From Deltaproteobacteria bacterium (GTDB lineage Bacteria; Myxococcota; Kuafuiibacteriia; Kuafuiibacteriales; Kuafuiibacteriaceae), in the NCBI GenBank assembly GCA_020632995.1, contig JACKEN010000024.1:4463-68462 (forward strand): a stretch of 64,000 nt of DNA. The letters are read 5' to 3'. Positions within the stretch are counted from its first letter, which is position 1. The number at the start of each line of letters is the position of its first letter. The notes under the pieces were generated by a model, which did no database searches, was not told where the DNA came from, and saw nothing but the letters and a program-made list of their open reading frames with translations. The translations under genes were made by a program, and so were the position numbers. This document shows positions 47,301 to 56,400 of this stretch, one piece after another.

Positions 47301-47402
47301 CTGGGCGGCGGCGGCGCCGGCCCAGGACAGGCCCACCAGGGCGATCAGGGCGCCAGCGGCGCGTGGAGCGGTTCGAGCGAGGGGCTTGGATTCAAAGAGC
47401 AC
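41358..47402 (-). CDS. Fused pair of CARDB/Ig MYXO-CTERM surface proteins
   Basis: 2,014 residues from a GTG with AGGAG upstream, but clearly two paralogous proteins in one frame. Half one (about 1-1143): signal peptide to AAAAQ, a NIDO-like N-terminal domain (IGFPFTYYGETYTQVFVGTN), about four CARDB domains (VTARNVGTLTATGTW ... DSNNDVAEDVETNN type), four putative-Ig domains, then a sorting tail DGCSC, hydrophobic helix, FLVRRRGR. Half two starts at once with a signal-peptide core (ASLLALAVLAAPSLASAQ), a NIDO-like domain, two CARDB, four Ig and a tail TGCTC-helix-RRRRR. An in-frame GTG at 43988 could start half two alone, reusing RRRGR as n-region. The start overlaps the upstream stop by 11 bp. 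Confidence 0.82.
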   Translation of the reverse strand: MLFESKPLARTAPRAAGALIALVGLSWAGAAAAQVVPYFKNQYGAAYVPITGGTPVSFFSNDDDTTLIPIGFPFTYYGETYTQVFVGTNGAMSFAQPCTVDAQCSGFFPFCDTSVGFCDTFISTGSFGVPAIPSIDSPDAVVAPFWDDLFITTGAVTYTVLGAAPSREFVVQWNAVGHYTSGSASVSNATFQVRLSEASGAVRLHYGTFSPVASENTLWSGTIGIENGDGTIGDAGLPCGTTATCGVTDLTSLNNQVIEWASPAGVELVASGVSATGGNPGDTVNVQVTARNVGTLTATGTWTAAVYLSTDAAIDASDTLLGQLTFGPLASRSAQTSTLTAVVPSLASGFYTVGVIMDSNNDVAEDVETNNIAILTTRFLIGTDLAAEIDTPADTGAGETVDITVRILNLGAAQGAVPYHVYLSRDRLLDSSDILIQTATVAVPAAPSTSFTFPALIPTVIPGGYYALVDIDPNNIIVEADETNNLGVSPNTTTLAGADLVANEVETPGVFAFRGLDLEVYGTISNDGLASANGFLYGIYMSENQLCSAVSDTLLAELGPLSLSPGESTTFNELVPVPSTLTPGPYYLCLIVNSQSTVLEERQNNNLDRTTRTIEVRDPAPDFIATEIRLPARAAAGESVTLQRTLLNDGNAAGAGDYQVYLSADNALDPAQDVLLGTPSTSLAAGAEDIGVDTLLIPSSTPAGAYYVIYVLDPAGAVDELFEDNNVLVSGATLPVLPSDLSILTTSLPMGTVGVPYDVFVAAAGGAGSYTFSLAMGVLPAGLSLDASGRLSGTPTEEGVADVVITVTDGALIVAKAFTLLVADQTTDLEILTTALPPGFVERPYAYPLTAFGGVRPYLWTLTGGDALPEGLFLSDDGRIEGTPSITSISRLNVRVTDALGAFAERPLTLRVVNATDAVRMSNDVLPDGRLGEAYDEVVRVASGTGTSPFVFTVADGALPDGLVLEGDRIYGEPSRVGLFTFSIRVVDSRGDFDLNTYTVEIDESDGVTFVTNSLPRGEVNKAYVNEAGEAVVMKAISTTGTVTFALVEGDLPTGLTLASDGGISGTPSSSGTFSFTVIARDTVGQYDLRAFGIIVDEPEVVDPLPTGGDDGCSCTSAHEGRGAGAWSLLGLLGGLFLVRRRGRAAASLLALAVLAAPSLASAQVPYFVDTRAENYVERSGGTPVPFQGTDDSQGIVPLPFPFRFYSTDYTSASVGTNGFVAFGGSATSLANDTMPSTSSPNELIALWWDDLITNGATTYLEGTAPSRVFIIQYDTVQRYSGAGGNPKFQLWLYEGQAGRFEVHYGPVTGMTDPFAWTASAGWENANGTLGGNFLSCVSPACNGNDLAAATNTVVRVQQDAGPDVQAAGIVVPSSVFAGVPFTTSVTMASLHQNALGPFRYTVHVMGPTETVPNNPIFESGPVTLAPYQALTVTATPTVPLSLPFGRYRLALVVDPMNELVEPDETNNVLISTDTFRVAAQQPDFVVTDVTASVQAVEPQGSFQATLYLRNRGNLDATSDWRLVLSRNQVVSRDDFQLASGTESLPLLTTATVTVDVTLPAQVVAGQYYLGVVMDPDNAVQEIDEVNNTRASATTLSVATDAVNIDTSALPGAYVGVAYTHFLRASGGDGHYTWSLQGSLPQGMSLVPNSGELRGTPTTVGQATVTVQVESAGHTASRTLSVTVAEPDGGLTIVTRDLLPGQVGAAYPPAGDDVPVADQQHIQALGNSGEVTFTVEGNIPTGLTLDEDGYLHGVPVQAGVYELNVVAKDDVTEARRTLRLTVATPGRLTLVASTLPDGRVGENYVYELRVVGGSRTSTVSFSASGPLPPGVVVSTEGRVVGVPQQVGAWVFTVTASEGTGATAAQDSATFRLAVVQDEGFAITPTSVPYATLGEVYETELGTRNGQGSLSWRVAGPSLPRGLSYEVAEVEGEQKLRFRGTPEEVDTVSVLVTCTDSVGRFTQTPITLEVREKVVEKPPVLEDTGCTCVTDPVAGGSGLVGLGLLGLLVLRRRRR

Positions 47403-50079
47403 GTTTCAAACTCCTGGAGCGTCGGCGAAGTCCTAGCAGGACCCACACGCCGCCGACGAGCAAGATCGAATCTGGTCGCGGGGCCCCGCCTCCCAGATGA
47501 CAGGTGCAGCCCCCGGCCTCGGCCGCGGCCGGGTCGGGGTCGGGCACCCGCGAGATGACGACGAAGGCGCGCTCGTCCGTGCGCCCCCTTGCGTCGGTGA
47601 CGCGAGCGGTGAAGGCCCAGCGACCCTCGCGCTCCAGTTGCCCCCGGATCACGAGGTCGTCGGCGGACTCCCCCGCCTCCCCGGCCCCCGGCGCCACCTC
47701 GAAGGACGCGGGCAGGCGCCCCTCCTCCCAGGGCAGCGCCCAGGTGTACGGCCGGTCGCCCCCGTCGGCCCGGAGCACCACGTGGTACTCGGTCTGGGGG
47801 GCCCCTTCGGGGAGGGCCTGGGTGGAGATCGCGAAGCGGCCGGTCTGTGTGACCTCGAGCACAACCTCCGCGGTGTCCACGTGGCCGAGGCGATCGCGCA
47901 CCTCGACCAGCATCCGGAAGCGGCCCACCTGCTCGGGCAGGCCCTGCAGGCTCCCGTCGGTGCTGACGGTGAGCCCGGGGGGCGGGGTGGTGAGGCGGCG
48001 CCAGCTGTAGGGCGGCAAGCCGCCTTGCGCCAGGAGCGGGTGCACGTAGGTCTCGAGGAGCTGGGCCCGGGGGAGGTCGCGGGAGACCACGGTGAGGTTG
48101 GGCGCCGCCCGCACGTCGAGGGACACCGCGACGGTGGCGGTGGCGCCGGCGTTGTCGCGCACCCGGAGCACGACGGGGAAGGCGCCGACCGCGCCAGGCA
48201 CCCCGAAGATGTCGCCGTCCACCGAGAGGCCGAGGCCCGGTGCAAGCGCGCCTGCATCCACCGACCAGCCGTAGGGCCAGACGCCGCCCGCCGCGTAGAG
48301 GCGGGCCGCGTAGTCGTGCCCGACCACCGCCTCGGGGAGGTGGCGGGTCACCGGGGTCAGGGGCAGGTTGGGCTCCAGGATCGCGAGCTCCAGGGCCTTG
48401 GTGCCGGAGGCGCCGCCGCTCGTCGCCTCGAGCTCGAGGGTCACCTGGGTGGCCTGGAGCGGCACCCCGGCGATCACCCCGGTGGAGGCGTCGAGGCCCA
48501 GGCCTCGGGGGATGAAGCCGCCCACCAGCTCGAAGCGGTAGCGCCCGTCGCCCCCCGCCGCCTCCACCGTGGCCGAGTACGGCCGGCCGAGCACCGCGGG
48601 GGGGAGGGACTCGGTGAGGATCTGGACCTCGTCGGAGGCCACCACCACGGGCTGGGCGGTGCGCGCGTCGTTGTTGCCCTCGTCGAGCTCCGCCACCCGG
48701 AGCTCGGGGTCGACGAGGGCGCCCACGTAGTAGAGGCCGGTCTGCAAGCTGGCTGGCACCACCGCGGTCAGGGTGCCGGTGACGGTCTGGCGGGGCGCGG
48801 TGTCGAAGGTGACGGACCCCAGCTCCACGTCGGAGGTGGTGATCGCCCGGTTGTCGGAGAGCACCACCCGCAGCTCGAGCGCGCCGGGCCGGTTCCCCGC
48901 GTTCTCGGCCGCGTACGCCACCTGGAGCGGGGCCCCCGGCCGCACCTCGGTGCTCAGCGGCTGAAGGCGCGTGACGCGGAAGTCCGGGGCCTGCTCGGCG
49001 ATGCGCACCGGGGCCGAGAGGGCCAGGTTGTTCAGCTCGTCGGTCTCGGCGAGGTCGTCGCCGACGTCCGCCACCAGCGCTACCCGGTACTGCCCCGCCG
49101 CGAGGCCGGCGGGCACCTCGAGCTCGAGGTCGAGGGCCCTGGACTCGAAGCCCTCGAGGGTGAGCGGCGCGCTCACCAGGAGCGGCGCCACCCCAACGGT
49201 GGACGTGTTCGCCGCCGGCACCAGCCACGCCGCGTAGCGCAGGGGGCCCAGGGGGTTCTGGTGCCGGCTCACCAGGCGGGCGGACACCGCCAGGGGGAGG
49301 CCGGGGTACCCGACCTCGGGGGTGGAGAGGTTGGTCACCGTGACGTCTTGCCCGGCGTCGGCCAGCACCGTCACGAGAAGGTCCTCGAGGTTCCCGACGT
49401 CGAGGGTGCTGCACGGCTGGGGCCCGCCGCAGGGGGCGATCCACATGCCGAGGGCGCCGTTCGCGCTCTCGAGGCCGACGCGGGCCTGGATCTCGGTCGG
49501 GTTCCCCAGGAAGTTCACCCCGGGCGAGGCAGGACCGAAGCGGATGTCCAGCTGCGCCGCCGGGCCCTCGTGCCAGGTCATCATGAAGGTGACGTCGGAG
49601 GGGGCCTGGGTGTCGGTGAAGTGCCGGATCCGGCGCCACTCCACGCTGATCTTCCCCTGCCCCGGGGTGTCGTCCACCTCGTAGAAGACCCCCGCCCCGG
49701 GCTGGGTGGCCCCGGGGCAGCCCGCCACGCTCGAGCACCAGTCGTCCCACAGCGGGGCCACGAACCCGTTCGGGGTGGAGGCGGAGGGCATGGTGCCGGG
49801 CGAGAAGTTCAGGCCCGCGCGCCCGCTCGTCACGCTCACCACCCCGTTCGCGTTGATGAAGACGGTGCTGAACTCCTCACCGTAGAGGACGACGGAGAAC
49901 GGCAGCGGCACCGCGTAGGTGGAGGCGTCGCCCAGCCCCGGCAAGATCTCTTGCGCGCTCGGCCCGAGCCCCACGTACGGCTCGGTCTGCTGGAAGACCT
50001 GATACGGCGCCACCTGGGCCCCGGCGGGCCCCGCGCCCAGCATCATCAGGGCGCCCGACAGCCACGCGGCGAGCCTCAT
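47392..50079 (-). CDS. CARDB/Ig MYXO-CTERM surface protein (short type)
   Basis: 895 residues from the ATG at 50079, which overlaps the previous stop as ATGA. Signal peptide to GPAGAQ, NIDO-like domain (VPLPFSVVLYGEEFSTVFIN), two CARDB domains (YAAWLVPAANTSTVGVA ... DELNNLALS and AENAGNRPGALELRVVLSDN ... LDEGNNDAR), four Ig-type domains with the LPEAVVGHDYAARLYAAGG / GVWPYGWSVDAGALAPGLGL pattern, and the sorting tail GGCTC-helix-LRRRSRSLKRAL. MYXO-CTERM tails are thought to route proteins to the outer surface after processing at the Cys. Third gene of the likely operon, and parallel in layout to the second half of the fused gene. Confidence 0.85.
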   Translation of the reverse strand: MRLAAWLSGALMMLGAGPAGAQVAPYQVFQQTEPYVGLGPSAQEILPGLGDASTYAVPLPFSVVLYGEEFSTVFINANGVVSVTSGRAGLNFSPGTMPSASTPNGFVAPLWDDWCSSVAGCPGATQPGAGVFYEVDDTPGQGKISVEWRRIRHFTDTQAPSDVTFMMTWHEGPAAQLDIRFGPASPGVNFLGNPTEIQARVGLESANGALGMWIAPCGGPQPCSTLDVGNLEDLLVTVLADAGQDVTVTNLSTPEVGYPGLPLAVSARLVSRHQNPLGPLRYAAWLVPAANTSTVGVAPLLVSAPLTLEGFESRALDLELEVPAGLAAGQYRVALVADVGDDLAETDELNNLALSAPVRIAEQAPDFRVTRLQPLSTEVRPGAPLQVAYAAENAGNRPGALELRVVLSDNRAITTSDVELGSVTFDTAPRQTVTGTLTAVVPASLQTGLYYVGALVDPELRVAELDEGNNDARTAQPVVVASDEVQILTESLPPAVLGRPYSATVEAAGGDGRYRFELVGGFIPRGLGLDASTGVIAGVPLQATQVTLELEATSGGASGTKALELAILEPNLPLTPVTRHLPEAVVGHDYAARLYAAGGVWPYGWSVDAGALAPGLGLSVDGDIFGVPGAVGAFPVVLRVRDNAGATATVAVSLDVRAAPNLTVVSRDLPRAQLLETYVHPLLAQGGLPPYSWRRLTTPPPGLTVSTDGSLQGLPEQVGRFRMLVEVRDRLGHVDTAEVVLEVTQTGRFAISTQALPEGAPQTEYHVVLRADGGDRPYTWALPWEEGRLPASFEVAPGAGEAGESADDLVIRGQLEREGRWAFTARVTDARGRTDERAFVVISRVPDPDPAAAEAGGCTCHLGGGAPRPDSILLVGGVWVLLGLRRRSRSLKRAL

Positions 50080-53000
50080 GCGCTGCGCCTCCGCGTCGCC
50101 ACCCACAGGGCGAGCGCCGCGAACAGGGCGAGCAGGCCGTCTCGCGGTCCGCCCTCGGTCCCCCGGCAGGTGCAGCCGTCGTCGGGGATCCGCACCTGCC
50201 CCCTGGCCGGGGCGACGACGATGGCCAGGGTGGCGCGCCGGGCGTCGTTGGCGCGGTTGGTGACCAGAACGGTGAACGCGAAGGTTCCGTCCGCGGTGGG
50301 GGTGCCCGAGATGACCCCGGTGGCCGGCTCGAGGGTGAGGCCGGGGGGGAGGATGCCGCTCACCAGGTACCAGGTGGTCCCCTCGGGCGGGTTCGCGCGC
50401 AAGCGGGCTTGCTCACCATCGTCGCTCAGGTAGGGCTCGCCCACCTCGCCGTCGGGCAGGCGATCGCTCGCCTCGTTGCCGGTGACGACCCGGAGCGCCC
50501 CCTCGGGCAGGATCTCGAGGGCGTAGCCGTTGCGATCGAAGAGGCCCTCGGCGTCCCGGACCTCGACCAGCACCTCGTAGTCGCCGGCCACGGTAGGGGT
50601 GCCCACCAGGCGTGCGGCGGCCGGCTCGAACGCGATCCCGGGCGGGAGCGGGCCGAGCACGCTCCAGGTGTAGGGGGCGAGGCCACCGGTGGCGTTGAGG
50701 GCCATCTCGTAGGGCCGCTTCACCACCCCGCTCGGCAGGCCGGCGGTGGTGATGCTGATGGACGACGACGGATCGACCACGTCGAGGCGCACCAAGCCCT
50801 CGGCCCGCTGCCCGGACTGATCGCGCGCCACCACGGTGAAGGAGAAGTTGCCGGCGCTCCGGGGCTCACCGCCGAGCAGGCCGTCCGGGGCGAGGGCGAG
50901 GCCGACGGGGGCGGCCGAGCCGAGCGACCAGGTGTAGGGGGCGAAGCCGCCCGCCGCCACCAGGCTCACCGCGTAGGGGTTGCGGGCCACCGCGGGGGGC
51001 AGGCGCCCGCTCACCACGGTCAGGGCCAGGCTGGGCGGGGTGACCAGGAGGTCGTAGTGGACCTGGGCGGACAGGCTCCCCGAGTCCACCCGGAGGGTGA
51101 GCGGGTGGCTGCCCTCCGCCGCAGGCCCCGCGGTGCCGGTCAGCTCGGCCCGCGCGGGGTCGAAGGACAGCCCCGCGGGCGCCACACCGGAGTCCCAGGT
51201 GAGGGTCCACCGGTAGGCCTCGGCCCCGCCCGCCGCCGCGAAGCGCCACGCGTAGGCGTCACCGATGACCGGGTTCGGCGGGGTGGGCGACGTGATCGCG
51301 AGGTCCGCCCCCACCACCACCAGCGGTCCGAGGACGAGGGTGTTGTTGTCGTCGCGGATCTCTTGCAGGCTGTCCTGCGGATCCACCACCGCCCCGAGGT
51401 AGTAGTTGCCCGTGACGAGCCCCCCGGGGATCGCCACCCACTCCGAGACGGTGGCCTCCGCCCCCGCTTCGAGGCTCACCACGCCCGGGGTCTGATAGAG
51501 CAAGGTATCCTGCGCGGTGACCCCGGGGTTGGTGCTGATGACGAGGCGGACCGGAGCCGCGCCGGCCGCGTTGCCGATGTTCGCCACCCGGATCGCCACC
51601 GGGGCGGTCTCCCCCGCCGCCGCGGTGGAGGCGGTGGCGATGTCGGCCGGCACGAGGTCGGGCGAGGGGTCGATGATGGTGATCGCGTCCAGGCGCCGGC
51701 GGGTGTTGTTGGTCTCGACCGGCTCGCGCACCACGTCGTTGCAGTCCACCACCGTGGCCACGAACCAGGCGCCGGTGGCGGTGGCCACGGGGATCACCGG
51801 GTCGAGGCGGATGGTGCGGGCCTCCCCCGGGGCGAGGCTGATGAGGGGGCTCTCGGCCAGGCGGAGGTCGCTGATCACCGAGATCAGGAGGTTGTCGGAG
51901 AGGAACGCGCACACCGTGAGGTCACGCGCGGTGGCGCCGCCGGTGTTCGCGACCACGGTGGTGATCGGGTAGCTCAGGCCCCGGAACCCGAAGTCGCCCG
52001 CGTTGATGCTGGTGGCGTCGAGCTCGGCCCGCTGCACCTGCAAGGTCGCCTGCGAGGCCATCACGTTGTTGCTCTCGTCGGTCTCGGGGATGGCGCCCAC
52101 GTCATCGATGCGCCCAACCACGTAGTACTCGGGCGGGCTGGGCGGGGTGGAGAGCGGGGTGGTGAGGGTGAGGGTCTCGCTGCTCGAGAAGCCGTCGGGC
52201 AGGGTGATGAGCTGGGGCGGGCTCAGGGGCACCGAGCCCGCGCTCACCGCGGGGGTGGTGGAGAGGTAGAACTGGACCTGCACCGGGGTCGCCACCGGCG
52301 CGCCGTCGGAGCGCAGGTCGACCTGCACCTCGAAGGGCTCGCCCGGCCCGGTGCGGGCGGGGCCGCTCACCGTCCCCACGAGGTCGGGCCCGGTGCGGAA
52401 GGTCGCGCTGAAGGCCTGGTTGTTGCCCTCGTTCACCTCCGCCACCGCGTCGGCCGGATCCACCACCACCTTCAAGACGTACGCCCCCACCGCCACGTCG
52501 GCGGGGATGGTGAGGGTGTGGGTGGTGCTCACCTCGCTCACCCCGGCGAGCGCGGTGAGCGCGCCGGAGACCAGGAGCCGGTCGCCCGAGGCGTCGGTGG
52601 GTGAGTTGGCGAGGAAGACCTGGTAGCCGAAGGGCCCCGCGGGGGCGAGGCCCGCGTTCCGCACCGTCACCGCCGCGTCGAAGCTGGCGCCGGGGGCCGC
52701 CCCGGGCGGGCTCTGCAGGCTGGCCTGCAGCTCGGGCTGGTCGGGGAGCTCTACCCGGATGGTGCGCCCGAGGGTGAAGTGGGTGCTCGCGCAGCTCCCG
52801 GGCACGCAGGTGCAGGCGGCGTCGCAGGTGGCGCTGGGGGCCATCAGGTTCGCGCCCTCGGACCCATCCGCGCTCTCGATCGCCGCGGTCGCCCCGAGGA
52901 GGCCGACGTTGGGGCCGTACACCACCTCGACCGCGTGGGTGCCCTCGAACAGGCGCACCTGGAGGTCGGCGTTGGTGACGCCCGGGGTGGTGCCGTTCCG

Positions 53001-53450
53001 CTCGAAGTGCTCCCACTGCACGATGAAGACCCGCGCGCCGGGCGCGCCGGTGACCTCGGTGCGGATGGCCGCGGTGGCCCCGCCGTTCAGGTCGAGCCAG
53101 AGCGCCCCGATGAAGGCGTGCATCGGGTTGGCGGGGCTGGGGACGGTGCGCGGCGGGCGCAGGATGCCCACCGTGTTGGGGGGGAGGAAGCCGAGGAAGC
53201 CGTTGGTGTACGCCCAGGCCGTGGTCTGGGGCTCGCCGTACCAGCTGAAGGGGAACGGGAGGGGCAGCTCCACCGCGCCCTCGTCCAGGGCGGGGAACAC
53301 GCCGTAGGCGACCGGCGGGTGCGCCACGCCCCCCGAGATGGGGGCCCAGGTGCCGACGGAGTGGCCGATGATGTAGGGGGTCTGGGCAGAGGCGTGGCGA
53401 GGCGCCAGGAGGGCAAGCAGGCCTGCAGCAACGAGGAGCGCTCTCGCCAT
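50076..53450 (-). CDS. CARDB/Ig MYXO-CTERM surface protein (long type)
   Basis: 1,124 residues from the ATG at 53450 with AAGG upstream. Signal peptide to RHASAQ, NIDO-like domain (LPLPFPFSWYGEPQTTAWAY), about four CARDB domains (VTVRNAGLAPAGPFGYQVFL, VVANTGGATARDLTVCAFLS, IRVANIGNAAGAAPVRLVIS), four to five Ig-type domains (GGFAPYTWSLGSAAPVGLAL, GGLAPYTWSVLGPLPPGIAF) and the tail DDGCTC-helix-ATRRRSA. Two extra Cys clusters (CDAACTCVPGSC) sit in the NIDO-like part. It lies 16 bp after the vWA lipoprotein gene. Same architecture as the first half of the fused gene. Confidence 0.85.
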   Translation of the reverse strand: MARALLVAAGLLALLAPRHASAQTPYIIGHSVGTWAPISGGVAHPPVAYGVFPALDEGAVELPLPFPFSWYGEPQTTAWAYTNGFLGFLPPNTVGILRPPRTVPSPANPMHAFIGALWLDLNGGATAAIRTEVTGAPGARVFIVQWEHFERNGTTPGVTNADLQVRLFEGTHAVEVVYGPNVGLLGATAAIESADGSEGANLMAPSATCDAACTCVPGSCASTHFTLGRTIRVELPDQPELQASLQSPPGAAPGASFDAAVTVRNAGLAPAGPFGYQVFLANSPTDASGDRLLVSGALTALAGVSEVSTTHTLTIPADVAVGAYVLKVVVDPADAVAEVNEGNNQAFSATFRTGPDLVGTVSGPARTGPGEPFEVQVDLRSDGAPVATPVQVQFYLSTTPAVSAGSVPLSPPQLITLPDGFSSSETLTLTTPLSTPPSPPEYYVVGRIDDVGAIPETDESNNVMASQATLQVQRAELDATSINAGDFGFRGLSYPITTVVANTGGATARDLTVCAFLSDNLLISVISDLRLAESPLISLAPGEARTIRLDPVIPVATATGAWFVATVVDCNDVVREPVETNNTRRRLDAITIIDPSPDLVPADIATASTAAAGETAPVAIRVANIGNAAGAAPVRLVISTNPGVTAQDTLLYQTPGVVSLEAGAEATVSEWVAIPGGLVTGNYYLGAVVDPQDSLQEIRDDNNTLVLGPLVVVGADLAITSPTPPNPVIGDAYAWRFAAAGGAEAYRWTLTWDSGVAPAGLSFDPARAELTGTAGPAAEGSHPLTLRVDSGSLSAQVHYDLLVTPPSLALTVVSGRLPPAVARNPYAVSLVAAGGFAPYTWSLGSAAPVGLALAPDGLLGGEPRSAGNFSFTVVARDQSGQRAEGLVRLDVVDPSSSISITTAGLPSGVVKRPYEMALNATGGLAPYTWSVLGPLPPGIAFEPAAARLVGTPTVAGDYEVLVEVRDAEGLFDRNGYALEILPEGALRVVTGNEASDRLPDGEVGEPYLSDDGEQARLRANPPEGTTWYLVSGILPPGLTLEPATGVISGTPTADGTFAFTVLVTNRANDARRATLAIVVAPARGQVRIPDDGCTCRGTEGGPRDGLLALFAALALWVATRRRSA

Positions 53451-53466
53451 CAAGGACCTTGGCGCG

Positions 53467-56400
53467 CTACAGGCACTCGGGCCGGTAGGTGACCACGATC
53501 TCCGACCCCGGCTCCGGGATGGCCAGCGGCGCGAAGTTCACGGTGTTGGTGGGGGTGTCGTAGCTCCAGCGGATCTGACCGCTCGGCGCGGTGGGCGCCA
53601 CCGGCACCCCATCGACCGTCACCTCGACCGTGCCCGCCACCGGCTGGTTGGAGAGGAAGAAGCGCGACTTGTAGCCGAACACCGACAGGCCCAGGTTCTG
53701 GAGCGAGCTGCCCCAGTCGCCGGTGCAGATCGACTCGAAGATGCCGCCGGTGCGGTCGGCCATGTCGATGTAGCGCACGCCCGCCTCGGCCTGGAAGCCG
53801 CCGCAGCCGCTCGGCGCGTCACCCACGATGGCGGACGCGCTGAACAGGTTGGTGTTCCGGAAGCCCTTGATGGCCAGGAAGTAGTTCACGTAGAAGTCCA
53901 CCGCGTTGGCCGACTGATCCTCCTCGTCGGACACGAAGATCAGGGCCAGGTACGCGCTGGGCCGCAGGAACCCGTTGTTCCAGCCGGTGATGATCGGGCT
54001 CGAGAGGGCCTGGTAGGCCGCCTCGAGCCCGCGCTCGCTGCCGGAGCCGTTGATGCCCTGGGTGGCGATGGCCGAGAAGGCGGTCTCGGCCGAGGGCTGC
54101 TCGTCGGGGGTGATCAGGCGCCAGCTCGGATCCCGCAGGGTGTTGTCGCCGTTGCCGTCCGCGAAGTAGCCGCACTGGCCCTGGTTCAGGGTGACCGGGC
54201 GCTGCGGGGAGGTCGGGTTGGGGCAGCCGTCCACGTCGGTGGTGACCACCGCGATGCGGTAGTCGAGGGCCTGGGCGTCGGCGAACTGGATGAAGCTCTG
54301 GAAGTTCGCGGTCAAGCTGGCCTGCTCCTCGCTCATCGAGCAGGAGTTATCGATGACGAAGAGGATGTCGACCTCGGGGGTCTCGAGCTGCTGGAAGCGG
54401 TCCTCGTTGATCGGGTCGAGGTCGCCGGAGCCGAAGAGCGGCACCACGTAGGGGTCGGTGCGGCTGCCCTCGTAGATGTGGAAGAAGCCCGTATCTTGCC
54501 CCACGTCGGAGGCGCGGTAGCGCACCCCGACCTCGATCGACTGGCCGGGCGGGATGGAGGCGGGCAGGTTGGGCACGCTCGACAGCTCGAACTCGCCGCT
54601 CACGCCGGCCGGGAGCTCGATCCGGGTGATCGAGGTGGCGGTCGAGCCGGTGTTGTAGATCGACACCGTCCGCTCGCGGGTGGCGCAGTTCACGCCGATC
54701 TGCCCGAAGTCGATCTCGTTCGGCGAGATCAGGAGCGCCGACGCCGACCCCACCCCGTGCAGGCTCACCTGCGGGTTCGGGTTGTTCGGGTCCGAGATGT
54801 AGAAGGTCAGCTCGCCGGTGTGGGTGGCCTCGCCGCCCGGAGTGTAGCTCACCAGGATCGTCTTGGTGTCGCCAGCGGCGAGCAGGATGTTGGTCTCGCT
54901 CCCGTCCACCAGGCCGAAGTCCGGGTCGGAGCCCGCCGCGATCTCGACATCGTTGATCAGGCAGGCGTCGGCGCCGATGTTCTCGATCCGCACGCCCTGG
55001 GTGGTGGAGCGCAGCACCTGCACGATGCCGAAGTTCACCGCCACCGGCTGGAGCGTGAACGAGCACGGGGGCAGGTTCACGCCCTGCCCGACCAGGGTCA
55101 CGGTGTACGAGCCCTCGTCGGAGTCGTTGCTCGAGATGAGGAGGGTGCTCGTCACCTCGCCCTCGACGGTCGGCGTGTAGGTCACCTCGACCACCTGGGA
55201 CTGGCCGGGCCGCACCACGAAGGCGTCGCGGTCCGCGGCGTAGGCGCCGGTCCCGCCGGTGTCCGAGTTGATGTCGGTGATCTCGAGGTCGTTGTACCCG
55301 GTGTTCTCGACCAGGATGCGCCGCTTGCTGCTGGTGCCGATGGCCACCCGCCCGAAGTTGAGGCTCTCGGGGGTCACCTGGATGTCCGGGCCACCCGCCT
55401 CACCGAGGAGCTCCACCCGCAGCTCGTCGAGGTCGCGCCCCGCGATCGGGTTGCGGCCCCGCACCACCACCGCGCCGGTGGGGTCGGTGCCGATGCTCGC
55501 CGCGGTGGGGGCGAACTGCACCTCGACGTCGAAGGACTCGCCCGGCCCGAGGTTGGTCACCTGGCCGTTGTAGGGCACCACCGAGTACTCGGGGGCCGAG
55601 GCCACGCCCATGCTCCAGCCGAGCACCGTCACCGCCTCGCTCGCCGCGTTGGTGCAGGTGGTGCGCTGGGTGGAGGTCACGCCCGGGTTCACCTGCCCGA
55701 AGTCCACCGCCGGCGGGTCACACTCGATCGCGGCGTTGGTGCCGCGGCCGAGCAGGGTCACGTCGAGGTCGCACAGGGAGCTGTCGCAGTTGGCGATCGT
55801 CCAGCGGCCGCGGTCCTCGCGCCCCTCGGCCGCCACGTCGGGCACGTAGCGCAGGCGCACGGTGATGCTCGCGTCGGGCTCGAGCAGGGTGTCGGCGGGC
55901 AGGAGCGAGCCGTTCCGGGCCGCGTCGGGGGTGGGCTCGAGGAGCTCGAAGCGCCCCAGCCCGCCCTGGTTCACGATCTCGGGCTTGCCGTTGGAGCCGA
56001 GGCGGGTCGTCAGGTCGACGGCTACACCGAGCCGGTTGTAGACCTGGACCTCGAGGGTGCGGCTCGAGCCCACCAGGACCTTGCCGAAGTCCACCGGGTT
56101 CGGGACCACCTCGATGCCCGAGGTCACCCCGCGGCCGATCAGGCGCACGGTGAAGGTGATGTTGCTGCCCGCGTCGTCCTTGATGTTGGTGAGGAGCCGG
56201 ATGGAGGCCTCGACCGGGTTCTCCATCGCGGTGAAGGGCTGGAAGGTCACCCGCAGCGTCCGCGCGGTCTGGGCGGGCAGGTTGATGCTCTTGTCGGCCA
56301 GGGTCTGGGCCTCGCACGAGCCGTCGATCTTGAACTCGTAGTCGCTCGCGCACATCCCGTCGCCGGCCTCGATGCCGGTGATCGAGAAGCTGCCGTCGCC

